In this document: in pieces, positions 47,109 to 58,705 of the stretch
Layout: each line of letters begins with the position of its first letter
How positions within the stretch are numbered: position 1 is the first letter of the stretch
The notes under the pieces: generated by a model
Told to the model about the DNA's origin: nothing
Seen by the model: the letters and a program-made list of their open reading frames with translations, nothing else
Database searches by the model: none
Made by a program: the position numbers and the translations under genes
Source of the DNA: Todiramphus chloris collaris
Lineage: Eukaryota; Chordata; Aves; Coraciiformes; Alcedinidae
Assembly (NCBI GenBank): GCA_025345505.1
Contig: JANVCC010009942.1
Span: forward strand, 40,081 to 104,080
DNA: 64,000 nt
Direction: 5' to 3'

Positions 47109-49340
47109 TACTTGATGTATTACACAAATTACTTATAAAGTGACTACAGACTATTATTTTTACCATATTAGAAGAATGACTCAATGTAATTATCAGGACA
47201 TGTTCAATTCCTAGTAGTTCATTTGTTCAGTTGTACTGATGCCCGATAAGATCCTAATTTCATTTATTTTTCAAGGTGTGGCCCTGGTTCCTGTTTGCCA
47301 GTGACCCAATCATTGCCTTGAGGTCAGAGTACCTTGTCTGTCCCAAGGGCAGCCCCCTAAAAGATCCAGCTTAATCTCTAATATTAGCTAAAATAAGAGC
47401 CATTTCAGGGTTTTTTAGGAAATTCCTGGTTTGCAGTTTTGCAATGCTATACTTCATTCCTCAGAATATTGCAGGGAATGAGCACTCCAGGAGCAAATAG
47501 TCTGAAATCAGAGAGTTACAAAGGCAATTTTTCTCAAATCGTAAATCCACAACACGGAAATCAATGTCAGGCTCTTGGGTTCCTCTCATTGACAATTTCC
47601 ACTTGTCAGAACATTTTCTAACTTGTGTCTGACAAAGACTTGTTAACTAAAAGGCAAACATAATGCTTTTCTTAACTAATTTTAAACTTCTATTTTTTTT
47701 TTAACAGGTGGGGAATTGAAAATGACATTTTGAATGACAAAAAAATGTCTCTATTTTTCATTCCGTAAAAGCTGGAATGCTTCTTTTTGAAGTGTACAAA
47801 ATAGTTAACACATGGTGACATTTTAGCAACATGTCATTTCTATTACTGGTCATGCAGCATTATTTTATCCTGGCTGCTTTTGGGGCACTTGATTTAGGTA
47901 CTAACAGCCTGGAATGATTGTGAGCTCCGTTTAGTATTTTATAACACACAAATAATCTCAAAGAAGAGTAATACAAGGCTGTCTTCATTTTGTGGGGTGG
48001 GTTAGTTTGCAGATTTTGTAAAAAGGCTGCAGGTTATAATTTTTATTAATATATAATTACAACTGCAGTTTTCATAACATCAGTGGTCTCTAAATTAATG
48101 TAAAGATGCAGAGGACTGACTGGTCTGAGGAAACCCAAGCATAAGGCTAATGTTTCCACAGTCAGTCACTTAGATGAGAGAAAATTCCTGCCTGAGAGAC
48201 TACAAGATTTCCCTGCATAAGAACTAAATAGATTATTCTTGTCAAAGAAGGTATTAAGTGAAAAGTCCAAACATATAAACATTTTATGTTTTGACATCCT
48301 CAGTAAATTATGTTGTTTTCTCATATAATAAAACACTTGTAATTAATTGTTGTGACTGTGCATGGCACGTTTTGTAAAAGGTTATGGCTTTTACTGCTGG
48401 TGTTCGCATAACAAATGTTTCTGACAGCACTTATATTTTTAAAAAGCTTTTTGTGAATCCTTACCAGAGACTAAAAGTAATACATGATGATCAAGCTTTC
48501 TACTAAATTCTGGAAGAGAAAATATTTAACACTTTTAATTGCATCCTCTGATCAATCAAAGGAAATAAGTAAATATACAATAGGTGTGAATGAGATATAT
48601 TTTTATATCTTCTTCATCACTTTTCTATTTTACTAGTGTTCAAATTTGCTCCCCAAAGTGTAGGCAAACAACACCCTGACTTTTGTAAACATGTATTTGT
48701 GCTCATAGGCTGCAGGTTCAAACCATATGCAGAAATATGTGTTCACTTATAAAAGATAAGGCTCAGACCTTTGGTCTGCTTGCTTTCTGTCTCCAGTTGT
48801 GTGGTTTTGCTTTCTGTCTTGGCATTTTATTGATTCAAAGTCACCTTTATCTATGCTCTGTTTTCTTCTCCTTTTCTTTCTCCCCTAAGTATTAATTTGT
48901 TCCTGGGTGTCTTAGGACATTGAAGACCCCGAGGTAACTTCTTGTCCATGGACAGAATAAGAACTGCAGAACACAGCATAACCATGCAATCCTACAGCTC
49001 AGTGTAAGCCTCTGATTTGTAGGGCTATACCATCTTCTCCATGTTCACTGCACAACATCCTAGTAAGCGCGCATTATGCCATTACTTTAGCCTGATGAGA
49101 GTGATGAGTTTCCTGAAAGATAAAATAGTCTGTTGCACTGAAATTCTGTCTAACTGGAGACACTTTAAATAACGTTAAAGAAATCCAGACATAATGCACT
49201 CTCTAATCTTTTAGTAGCTGATGATCTAAGTCCCATAACTGATTCATAGACAGTTGTAAAGACATTTCAGAGTCATGTTAAACTCTACATGTGCTTATGT
49301 AGTAAGTACTTCCTAAGTAATTATGATATGACAACTTTTA

Positions 49341-49460
49341 TGACAGGTTGAGTAACCTACCCAATGTTCCTGAAACAATGGGACATCAAAAGGTATTCCA
49401 GCACAGATATTACCATGAGTGCCAGGTCATTTAGTTCATTCTAACAATGTAAGACCTCTA
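49341..49460 (-). mobile_element. Possible MIR-type SINE relic (reverse)
   Basis: CAGGTTGAGTAACCTACCCA corresponds to the reverse MIR block AGGTTAAGTGACTTGCCCA. Further matches near AAAGGTATTCCAG and ACCATGAGTGCCAGGTCATT follow in the expected reverse order. It is highly diverged and depends on an eye alignment. Confidence 0.5.
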
Positions 49461-50483
49461 ACAACATAAAACTTTGTGTAAGCTGTCTTTAGTATTTTGC
49501 AAAATACATCTTGGCCAAATATAAGGTTCTGAACTTTGGATTCTTCTTTTGAGTCCAGAAAAGTATGTTTTACGTTGAAAAATCACATTAATATTTAAAA
49601 GACTAATTTTTAGATTAAACACTGCTGCCTTCTCCCATGTCTATATCCATGTGTTACTTTTTTTTTAAAGGAAAATTAATCCTTCTTTGCCTTTAATGTA
49701 ATTGCCATAGGAATAGGTATTCACATTCATTTCAATGTAAATTTTATTCCAAACTTCGTAATGAAGACAGATATTCCCTGTCTGTCTCTCTGCCCCTAGC
49801 AGTATCTGGTATATTATGGAGGAGCAGAGCTGAAGCCAGTATGGTCTAACAATAGAGTTCAGACAAGGCACCACATGCTGTGTAGCATCAACGTGATGTA
49901 AGAACAATATGATCTCATATAAATTATAAATTCCTTTCCCTGAACATAAGGCTTTCTTCTGCATCAAATGGCCTCAAAACCAAAACATTTTCAAGTGGGT
50001 TTTTTTTTGGGGGGGAAGCCTATCTTTGGTTGTATTATTTTTCTAGGCATGAAGATAATTATTCCCCCAATTTTCTGTTGGAGTAATTGATAAAATGAGA
50101 AACAAGTTGAGTAGAGATGCATCAAGCCTGAAATTTTCCCTACTATGCCAAATGGCTCAGCAGAAAATAAACTGTTTAAATTAGATTCCAAATCTCTTTT
50201 TGATAAAGCTATTTATTGGTTTAATAAAAATACTATATTGTTGTGACTGGAGCAACTATGAAGCTCCCTTACCTAAAGAGTACATCACAGGTTACATGAG
50301 AATAGTACCAATTTCTGAATGAAGTGCTACTTCTGCAATCCTTTGCTGCTCTGAAAGTCTCTTGACCTCTTATTTAGAAAGATGATCTCTTGTCATGATC
50401 ATTCCTTAGCCTCAGTCTGTCAGCTACGTAGCAGTAGAGATGAGGATACGTAGCCCTTAGGAAATGGAAAAAGACTGGCATTT

Positions 50484-50611
50484 AGAAATCATAGAATGGT
50501 GTGGGTTGGAAGGGTCCTTAAAGATCATCTAGTTCCAACCACCCTGCCACAGGCAGGGACACCTCCCACTAGATCAAGTTGCTGAAAACCCCATCCAACC
50601 CGGCCTTGAAA
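50484..50611 (-). mobile_element. CR1 LINE 3'-end fragment (reverse)
   Basis: AGAAATCATAGAATGG, GGGTTGGAAGGGTCC and CACCTCCCACTAGATCAAG are the reverse complement of the CR1 3' UTR and tail. Only about 125 bases were inserted or survive, and no coding sequence is included. The 3' UTR resembles that of the 6.6-kb copy. Confidence 0.93.
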
Positions 50612-53164
50612 GGTCAGACAATAGTCTTTTTGAATTACTACCATGATCTACCCCAGAGCGGACTAGGAATTATTCTAACTGATCTCATTATTCTAACTCA
50701 ATCTAGTAATCTGCAAAATGACCTTATACTATTCATTTTCAGACATTCTCAGCCATGACTGAATTTGAAGCTATAAAATAAGAAAACAAATAGTAATTCG
50801 AATCCATGCATGCATAGAATGGTTTCGAATTTTTGTTCCCTCTTCTTATTACAAGTGTTAGACAGCATATTTCCATGAACTTTCTGAATAGGTTATCAAA
50901 ATTACAGAGCTTTGAATAATAGAAATAGGTGAAATCAAAAGAACATTATAATGTCAATAATATTCCTTGTTCTTTTACAGAGATAGGATACTGAAGACAT
51001 GTTTTGAGCTTGATTTTTCTATCTAGGTACTCTTTAGTGATTCACATGAGTACGGGATACATTATCAACCTCCTTAATCATTTCTTATACATAGTAAAGA
51101 AAACACAATATGCAGACACAGCTTCATTCTCACATGTTTTTAAAAGCATGTTTTACCTTCATTCTCTACTTCTGGGAGAGACACAGCACTCAGTTAAGAA
51201 CTGTTTGTAGAAATCATATAGATCTTAGTAGGTGTTAAAACTGGACTAATTTTAAATACTGTGGACCCAGAAGGTGTGTACGTTTAAACCAGTTTAATCC
51301 TTGTTGAAATCAGTTCAGCTTGTCTAAACACAGGACATTTCCTTTGCACATTACTTACAAGATGATTGCTCTAAGAGACTCTATAATTCATAATCCCTTT
51401 CAGATCTTTGAACTTTGGTCTCCAAAATGGCTTTGGTAGAACTGTTCTTATGTTACAGGTTGTTAAAATATGTAAATGCATTTTAATTGAGAGATACTGA
51501 CATTTTGCATGACTATTCTGCATTTACAAATTATAAAATTTTCAGTGCTGGGTACATGCAGTGCTGTATCCATATGATCATGATTCATCTTCACTGTATT
51601 TCTCAGCTGCTAATTCCCTGCCAAGTTTCACTGCTGGCAGTTTTGTATATTATTAATATTAGAAATTGATATGAAGTTAGCAATAATTACAGAAGTTAAA
51701 AGAAGTCAGTGTGTTATCTATTTTTAAAGTGTCAGGACAATTTTATTCCTCAAGTTAGTAGTACATACTGCCTCTCTTGTGTCTTGGGCTAGGCTTCTTT
51801 CAGTTGCTGTTTCACAACATCAGTTTCACAATGCTGAGGAAACAGACAAACTTTGGCAACAAGCTTTGTTAACCATTTACATTTACTTTTAAATACTGAT
51901 GGAAAATAAGGGAGGAGGGAAGTTGCTGCAAAAAATACATTTTATTATCATTACCATGGAGTTAGATATCTCTGACCATAATTGCAGGAGCTCCCTATGA
52001 GGCATCATTGGTAAATCTTAATGCAACTTCAAATTTCTCAAGTGTTTTCTCAGCGAGTACACAAGATCACTTGTGTTTTGCCACCTTGCAGAAGGAAGAT
52101 GGGACAGCTCAGATGATGAACATGGGCTTAGGTGACTTGGACCATATAACTAAGAATATAGATATCCCAAAGAAGGGAAAGTGCTGCTGGGAGGTCTGCT
52201 AAGGGTCTGCCTTTGTCTCATGGCTTTCCAGAGAAAAAGAAAGTTTGTTTTGCTTTGCTGACAATGCTAACATCATAGACCAAATGGGGTACATTTGTAG
52301 CTATCAGTACATTTATAACACGGACTTGTCAATCCTTTACAGTGAGTTGTGATGGCCCTTAAGATACTGCCACTGCCATGGGTAGAGGATTTCCTGTCAC
52401 TCAAAACACACAGGTATGGTGATTTCCTTGTCTGTGGACATTAAATTGGATCATTTTCTCATTCTTTTCATTTACAGAGGGAAACATTAGAAGTCACAAA
52501 TATGAATGATGCTGTGGTGACAGTCATCACTATTGCCTGCTTCAATGTCTTTGATGTTCTAATCCCAGAAAAATTACTTATTTTGTGCATCATGCTTCAA
52601 GTTATCAAGACTTTGATCTACATTTAAATCCATGTAGTCATGTCCTTTATTTACTTAGTTCAGATTTTAGGAGAGAAATGATGCTTCCAATCTTGAAGGC
52701 TCTGCCACTGGACTATTAAAACTCTGCACATAAGGTTTTTATGTGACTGTCTCATAAAATGCAAATAGTCTCTTTGTTTCTTACCTCTATTTACTGGTTA
52801 TTGTGTTTTGGTAGAATGAGGTTTAGAAGAGGTTTGGACGGAAATGAGGGTGATGTCTCAGTGTTCCACTGCTCTGTTGCAGGGCAGGCTGGACTATGTC
52901 CAGCTCCGTTGCCAGCCTCTGTTGGCTCATTTCAGAGGGAAGGGACCTGGCTACTTAAGATGCTTCATGTCAGCACAACCTGCTCTCAGTTGCTTTCAAA
53001 CCCTGCCCATGAAAATTTCCCTAGTGCATAGTACCAACATGTGGGGGACAGTCTCTCCCTGGAAAGACAGTAGGATGGGGTGGGCAAGTCTGTGCAGATC
53101 TCCAGAAAACAACCAGGTCCCTCAAGCCTCATCCCACCAATTCCTTTCATGAACTCTGCTGGGA
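50612..53164. other. Non-coding DNA, no gene seen
   Basis: Single-copy AT-rich sequence. Frames near 52.0 and 52.8 kb have no recognisable domains or convincing splice context. Confidence 0.55.
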
Positions 53165-53170
53165 CTTGCT
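53165..53170. repeat. Target-site duplication, left copy (CTTGCT)
   Basis: Exactly repeated at 53536-53541. Six-base duplications are typical of ERVK-like and alpharetrovirus-like integration. Confidence 0.9.
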
Positions 53171-53535
53171 TGTGGATTCTGAAAAGCTGCTAGCAGAGGG
53201 ATTTTCTCAGGTTCTCATAATATTCGGTGAGAATTCTGCCTTTCTCACCAGTGTTATGAAAAACAGTAGGATGTTTTTTGTAAGCTAGACCAACACCTGG
53301 TGTTTTGCTAAGTTCTGTTTATGGTACATTGGAAAAATATTTTGAAATAGGCGCTGTAGGACTTTAGCCAATCACCCTAGGAGATGGGTGATCACTGACC
53401 AATTGCCCTATGGGGCTAGGGTATATAAAATGGGGTTGTAAGTTAATAAAGTGTCTTCTTCTTCTTCCTCTCCTGGCTCTCTCTTTACTGATTTTGTGTT
53501 GATGCATCTCTTCGCTCCTGGTATAAACAGCGACA
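53171..53535 (+). mobile_element. Compact solo LTR, ERVK/alpharetrovirus-like (forward), 365 bp
   Basis: The element starts TGTGGATTCTG and ends CAGCGACA between perfect 6-bp duplications. It contains two CCAAT boxes (53368-53372 and 53399-53403), a TATA box (TATATAAA, 53422-53429) and AATAAA (53445-53450). The poly(A) signal lies almost on the predicted start site, about 20 bases after the TATA box, which implies a very short R region. That layout, with a 6-bp duplication, recalls avian leukosis-type LTRs, though the sequence itself is different. No primer-binding site or retroviral gene adjoins the LTR, so it is solo. The precise family is unknown to me. Confidence 0.9.
53368..53450 (+). 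promoter_or_regulatory. LTR core promoter and poly(A) signal
   Basis: Two CCAAT boxes 31 bases apart, TATATAAA at 53422 and AATAAA at 53445 stand in the order expected for a retroviral U3/R junction. If still active it would drive transcription toward higher coordinates. Activity is not inferable from sequence. Confidence 0.7.
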
Positions 53536-53541
53536 CTTGCT
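53536..53541. repeat. Target-site duplication, right copy (CTTGCT)
   Basis: Exact match to 53165-53170. Confidence 0.9.
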
Positions 53542-53877
53542 CATTTCAGGATCTCCCACAGATGCTGTCCTTCACATGCATGTCGTGAGCACCAATGAGG
53601 TTTGAGTTGGGAAGAACTACCACAGAGGAGCAGAATGTTTGTAGGGCCCATCTGACAGAAAGTGACATTCTCAGGCAGGGGACAGCAGAGCATAACTCCC
53701 TGTAGATAACAATGACTGCATATGTATATTTGTAAAAAGTGGATCAAATTGACATATTAGAGCAGGGGTGTGGCTGCGTATCAGGACTCCGTCAAGATAG
53801 AGTGTGGTTTTCATGGTTATCAGCCACAGCCCCTTGTTTCTTTCTCCCAGGCTTAAAACTGCCATCTCCTCTGTTCA
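53542..53877. other. Non-coding spacer
   Basis: Nothing recognisable between the solo LTR and the following CR1. Confidence 0.6.
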
Positions 53878-54385
53878 CAGAATCACAGAATGTTAGGGGT
53901 TGGAAGGTACATACAAAGATAATTAAGTCCAACTCCTCTGGAAGAGCAGGACCAAAAATAGGGCAGATCACTTGGAAATGCATCCAGACAGATCTTGAAA
54001 TTCTCCAGAGAAAGAGACTCCATGGCCTCTCTGGGGAGTCTGTTCCACTGTTCTGTAACCCTTACAGCAAAGAAGTTCTTCCTCATGTTGAGGTGGAACT
54101 TCCTGTGCTTGAGCTTGAATCCATTGCCCCTTGCCCTATCACAGGGAACGAGTGAAAACAGGTTGTCCTTGCCATCTTGACGCCCAGCCTTTTATGTATT
54201 TATAAACATTAATTAGATCCCCTCTCGGTCTTCTCTTCTCCAGACTAAACAGCCCCAGCTCTCTCAGCCTTTCCTTGTGAGAGAGGTGTTCTGGTCTTTT
54301 CATCATCCTTGTAGCCCTCTGTGGGACTCTCTCAAGTAGATCTCTGTCCCTCTTGAACTGGGGAGACCTGAACTGGATGCAATAA
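53878..54385 (-). mobile_element. CR1 LINE, 5'-truncated, 0.5 kb (reverse), divergent subfamily
   Basis: The 3' end is at 53878 (AGAATCACAGAATGTTAGGG on the plus strand) followed by GGTTGGAAGGTACATACAAAG. ORF2-derived sequence runs to about 54385 (GAACTGGATGCAATAATC). Both the 3' UTR (AAGTCCAACTCCTCTGGAAG) and the protein ending differ from the other CR1 copies, so this is a separate lineage. Confidence 0.92.
53940..54385 (-). pseudogene. CR1 ORF2 C-terminal fragment, decayed
   Basis: The readable block MRKNFFAVRVTEQWNRLPRE (from 54086 down) corresponds to the CR1 ORF2 ending [19 protein letters not shown], followed by MESLSLENFKICLDAF and then a lineage-specific tail. The catalytic palm is not included. 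Homology continues upstream to about 54385 on the minus strand but not in a single clean frame. The fragment is non-functional. Confidence 0.85.
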
Positions 54386-57074
54386 TCTGTAGTTGTTGCT
54401 GTGTCTGCTCTTTAAACTGGATATGCTTATGATCTGACTCAAAACATAGCAAATAAAGAGAGCAGATTTTAAAAAGGGTTATAATTGAGCATGGAGGAAG
54501 GCATAACTCTGGATAGATGACAAGGTTATTACTAACAATTTCATCTGGTGTTCCCCAGTTGCAAGGATGGCTGAGATGTACACCAACAAGCTGCTGAACC
54601 AGCAGAGTTTACAGCAAAATTTGAAGGCGAATGCCACTTTGTAATCTGCAGTATTTCAGCAGCTAATCTGTGACCTTCTCTCCATGCACAGAGAGCAATG
54701 TCTTGAGTCATCAGCCTCAGTCATGCCGTGTCTGATCAGGAGTCAGTGCTCTTGGCAGAGATTTGGGGGTTTTTAAGCAGTCATTGCACAACTTTTGTTG
54801 AGACAAGCCACATAAGAAACAGAATAGACACAACTGTGGGGACAGAAACTTTTGGGATGTTGAGACCAGTCTGCTGGGCTCAGAGTTTGGAAACATCTTG
54901 AACAGATCTGCTCCCAAAAGATTAGTCATGTGTAATGGGAATCTAGTTTGAATGTAGAGATAACCCAGATCAGAGTGCAGGATTTGAGTGTGACATAGCT
55001 TGTGATTCAGAAGGCTATAAAAGGAGAATACATGTATTCTCCAGTGCTAGCATTTGGATGTTTATGCTCCCAAAACTTTCTGGGTTTTAGGTGGTGGAAA
55101 AAATCCCTGTGGATAAAAAGAAACCAACCAAACATAAAGTAAAAGAGACTTATAGGAAATGAAAGTTTATTTAATTTAAATTGAAGCAAGGAAAGAGCTT
55201 TATTCATGCACTAGCACTTTGGGAAATGTTAAATGTGAGCAGTTGGAAATCCATGGCCTATTCCTGCAAATTTTTATTTATATCATGTTTGTCCACATGT
55301 GTATCTTAATTTCCTGTACTGCATTCTTCTTTAGATATACATTGCCACAAAGCCTGCACATCCTCTTTCCTTCTGAATGTACTTTAAAGTATCTTTCAGA
55401 ATTTCCAACAAAAATATGATTATTAAACTTGAAACTTCACTTAGTTTGTTGCATATCCTTTTTTTATGTATCAAACCACATCAGATGCACAAGCTGACAG
55501 GTTGTCAGCTGTTCTTCATTTGATGATACTGTGAGAAGTTATATAAAAGGCTGACATGATTTTTGTAGCAACAAAAATCAGCAGGACTGTTGGCTTAACA
55601 TCTTGAAATATGCCTACTATGTATCTGTTGCTATGTAGATAATTTTATTTTTCAGCACACGAAAAAACACTGGGAAAGAAAAAACAACAGGACTTTGAAT
55701 AATGTCTTCTTACTATTTTGCTACTTTTCTATATCTGAACTGATTTTTCTGGAGTTGTAAAATAATCACAGTGAATCTATGCCTAACAAGAACTCCAATG
55801 TACTTATGTTGATATGGTCCACTTCTGGTTTTGTCTTGTTTTACATGTATGTCTTCTAATAAGGTACTATTCTTTGAATAAGCTTAGCAGGAGACACTGA
55901 AAAAATATCATTAACTTGCAACCTATGCAAAATAATTTTGATAGCTTTGATAAATGCCCATCCTTATTCTGCTGTACTGTTGTTCAAGCAACTGTTCATG
56001 ATCAATTGCTCTGGGAAAACCCAGCAGTATACAAAGGTTGTTTACAATTATACACCAATATATAGAGATGTTTGAAACCTGATATATTTTTAGGTATCCC
56101 CAAAGAAAGGCCTTCAACATAAGCACCTCATTTGTTTAAAAAAATTTCTACCCAAAGGTTACCACTGTTGTCAGACTAAAAATAACCAATGACTTAAAGA
56201 AAGCCAAGATTTTACTTGTTTGTAGGAGCTCTCCAGAATCTTGCAAATGTCACGAGTAACAGACTTAAGCATAGGAATCCATCAGTGGAAAGAGTTCTAC
56301 ATTTCAAAATCTGTCTTTCTTTTGAACTCAAAATTAACACTCCAAGTGAAAAATCTGAGGAAGAAAAATCAGCTGAAATCAACACAAACATTTTCTTCTC
56401 ATAATGCACTTCATTTCAGTTCTTACTGCTACATGATCATTTTATATGCTATAACATTAAATAAATAACTTTAAATGGACAGGGGAAAAAAAAAAAAAAA
56501 AAGAGAGAACAATTAGAAATTAGCAGAACAGAACATTTAGACCTTATCAGGATCCTTAAAGGCCTTCTTTAACCAAACAAAATTTAGCCAATTAACTTTA
56601 TGCTAAACTGTCGGAGATGTGATTACACTTCTAGGTAAAAACTGCTTCCCTTAGCTCTTTCTGCTTGTCTCTAGTTAGCAGTAATGACAGTATATATGTG
56701 AAAATGGTAGCATCAGATTAGTTATGCCCTACATAGCATGTAACATGGATGCTTGTACTTTTCTTGCTTTGGCTTTTTCCCTGTGACAAAGAGGTAAGTA
56801 TCTTACTAGTTCTAATTTTCCATGGCCTGACTGTGATGGAGGAAAAGAGGCTCTAGACATTTTACAGATGCTTCCAGCAATTTTTGCATAGCAAAATGCA
56901 AGTTCTAAAAAACAGAAGCTCTGTTAGGAGCTAACATTATATAAAAAAGTACACCAAATAGGACCTACTATTTTCTATTTTTTCAAGCTGCTTATGATTA
57001 CCATGAAATTACTTGTACATCCCTGCAAGGTTAGCAGAAATGTGATCCTCAAAGCACATTCATGTCAGGAAAAC
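54386..57074. other. Non-coding DNA with one exon-like block
   Basis: AT-rich sequence with no recognised transposon. The only notable structure is at 56226-56502, where an acceptor-like site, an open frame, a poly(A) signal and an A-tract follow in order (listed separately). Confidence 0.5.
56226..56502 (+). other. Exon-like or retrocopy-like block ending in poly(A)
   Basis: A pyrimidine-rich stretch ending TTTGTAG (to 56225) could be a splice acceptor. It is followed by 59 open codons (GALQNLANVTSNRLKH... to ...SAEINTNIFFS) and a TAA at 56402-56404. AATAAA follows at 56460-56465, and a run of about 17 A at 56486-56502, 21 bases beyond the signal. The order resembles a terminal exon or the 3' end of an inserted transcript. 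I do not recognise the peptide, and the composition is ordinary AT-rich, so chance remains likely. Confidence 0.25.
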
Positions 57075-57255
57075 TTGGAGACCCCATGTGGCTTTGTGGC
57101 TGAAACACTGAATTAGGCAGATACAGGATTTTATCCCCAGCTTTCTACTTGCCTACAGTATACAGATCATTTCATCTGTTCCCCATCTGCAAAATGAAGT
57201 CAATGGCAGTGTCCTAGTTTATAAAGTGCTTTGAGATCCATTGATGAAAAAACCT
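57075..57255 (+). mobile_element. MIR-type SINE relic with L2-like tail (forward)
   Basis: The series GTGGCTTTGTGGCTGAAACA, TTATCCCCAGCTTTC, ATCTGTTCCCCATCTGCAAA and AAGTGCTTTGAGATCCATTG follows the MIR order from the tRNA-related 5' part through the core to the 3' tail. This includes the CTTTGAGATCC motif shared with L2-type tails. It is the most complete of the ancient SINEs here, at about 180 bases. Confidence 0.8.
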
Positions 57256-58577
57256 AAATGAAAGACTTTGCTGATACTAAACAAAAGGTCTTACCTCTGG
57301 GAATTACTTGGGGGCTCCATGTCTTCATACAGTAGGATTGCTCTAATTTAATAAATTCCATTAGAAAATGATTCAGTTAAATTATTGCAACTTCTGTGGT
57401 ACAGACAAGACCAAAGAAAAAGCCTGAAGGAATAAGTACAGGGGAAAGGGAATGTATTTGTAGGTCAATCAGTACAGAGAAAAATTCTCTGAGACAAGTA
57501 CATCAGTCACAACCACTTCTCACTAGCTTTCACTTCCTCCTGCTTTAATTTTGGATCACACTACACAAATGAATGTAATAGCAAACAAGATCCAGCCATT
57601 TTACCTGAAGTTCAACCACACATAATTCTGTGCTGCAATATAAATCAATGCAACTTTCAGTAGATCGTGCAGCCACAGAGGATAAGTAAAAAGAACTAAG
57701 GAATGACCTGTTCCAGACATAGACTTCCTAGTATATTTTAAAGTAGAGATAATTCATTTTGGCAGCAGACCAAAGCCGCGGAGTGGGGGATGGTGGGGAA
57801 GGGAACGGACACAACTTGGCCTGAAGGATAGATGGTGTTGTCGCTGTCATCCTTCCTCATAGTTTTGTCTGGAACAGCTTAAGAGCCTTTTCAGCAGAGC
57901 ATGCTGAATCAACTCATTCTTGGCCAGCTCAGTTTGCTTTTTGCTGAGCTCAGTGCAGTCAAAGAGGAGGGTGTGACCACTGCAGCCTCTTTATTCTGCA
58001 GACTTCCTAGCCCCTTTGTCATGATTTCTGCTACCTGGGCCTGATGCAAATGGAACCGTGTCCATTGTCCAATGTGTCTTGTGAGAGGAACTGTAAATTC
58101 TGTGCATGATCTTAATGTGAAAAAAAAGCTGCATTATCACTATGATGCTGCCACAAACACCCTTATCTAATTCATGTTATCAAAAAATTATTAGAGCTTA
58201 AAAATATTAATGGGGGGGGAGGGGTTTGACTGCAATAAGAAGAGAGAATAAGTGACATAGAATGTGATGGCGTAGATGAATTAATTCAATCCTGGATGAC
58301 TTTTTATTAATTTGTCAGAAAAGTACATGTGTTTGCAGCAAAGCGAGTTAAACATATACTGCTTTAGATGAATCTGTAAAGATTTCAGTAAGAGTATTTG
58401 ATACTTGAATCCAAGACAAACAGTGTCTAAGCAACCTACTATCTTAACTGCAGGTGACATTTAAAGTAAGAAGCACTGAACAGAGCACTAGATCTCTCTC
58501 TTCAACACATTTGTTGCTGAGGCAGAGGAAGCCCCATCCCTGATAAGGAAGCCACATAACTCCTTTATCTTTCCACC
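57256..58577. other. Non-coding DNA, possible conserved block
   Basis: No gene or transposon is recognised. The part at 57840-58180 has a balanced, non-repetitive composition with SOX-like CCATTGT and inverted motifs and stands out from its AT-rich surroundings. Conservation cannot be tested here. A G-rich patch lies at 58211-58224. Confidence 0.45.
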
Positions 58578-58705
58578 AGGCCTAGTGTGCCTAGTGATCA
58601 GAGCATCTGATTTCACTTCCAGTTTAGGTCATGAGTTTTCTTTGTGATGGTAAGTTGTTTCACTTGCTTGTGCTTTAGGAATTGCTGATATAAAAAGAAA
58701 GTCTG
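58578..58705 (+). mobile_element. MIR-type SINE relic (forward)
   Basis: GCCTAGTGATCAGAGCATCTGA resembles the MIR head (TAGTGGTTAGAGCA). TCACTTCCAGTTTAGGTCATG, GTAAGTTGTTTCACTTGCTTG and GCTTTAGGAATTGCTG then follow the core order (GGCAAGTTACTTAAC, CCTCAGTTTC). Highly diverged, boundaries approximate. Confidence 0.62.

Larger units (their letters stand above)
42263..50483. other. Non-coding DNA, no gene seen
   Basis: AT-rich sequence with several low-complexity arrays, one MIR relic and a polyadenylation-like architecture on the minus strand at 43647-43679 (listed separately). No coding exon is supported. A minus-strand frame at 44684-45001 has no recognisable domain. Confidence 0.55.

Noticed and set aside
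46901-47184. Open frames rich in Phe/Trp or Asn/Gln/Lys
   Set aside because: They are translations of the A/C low-complexity array.
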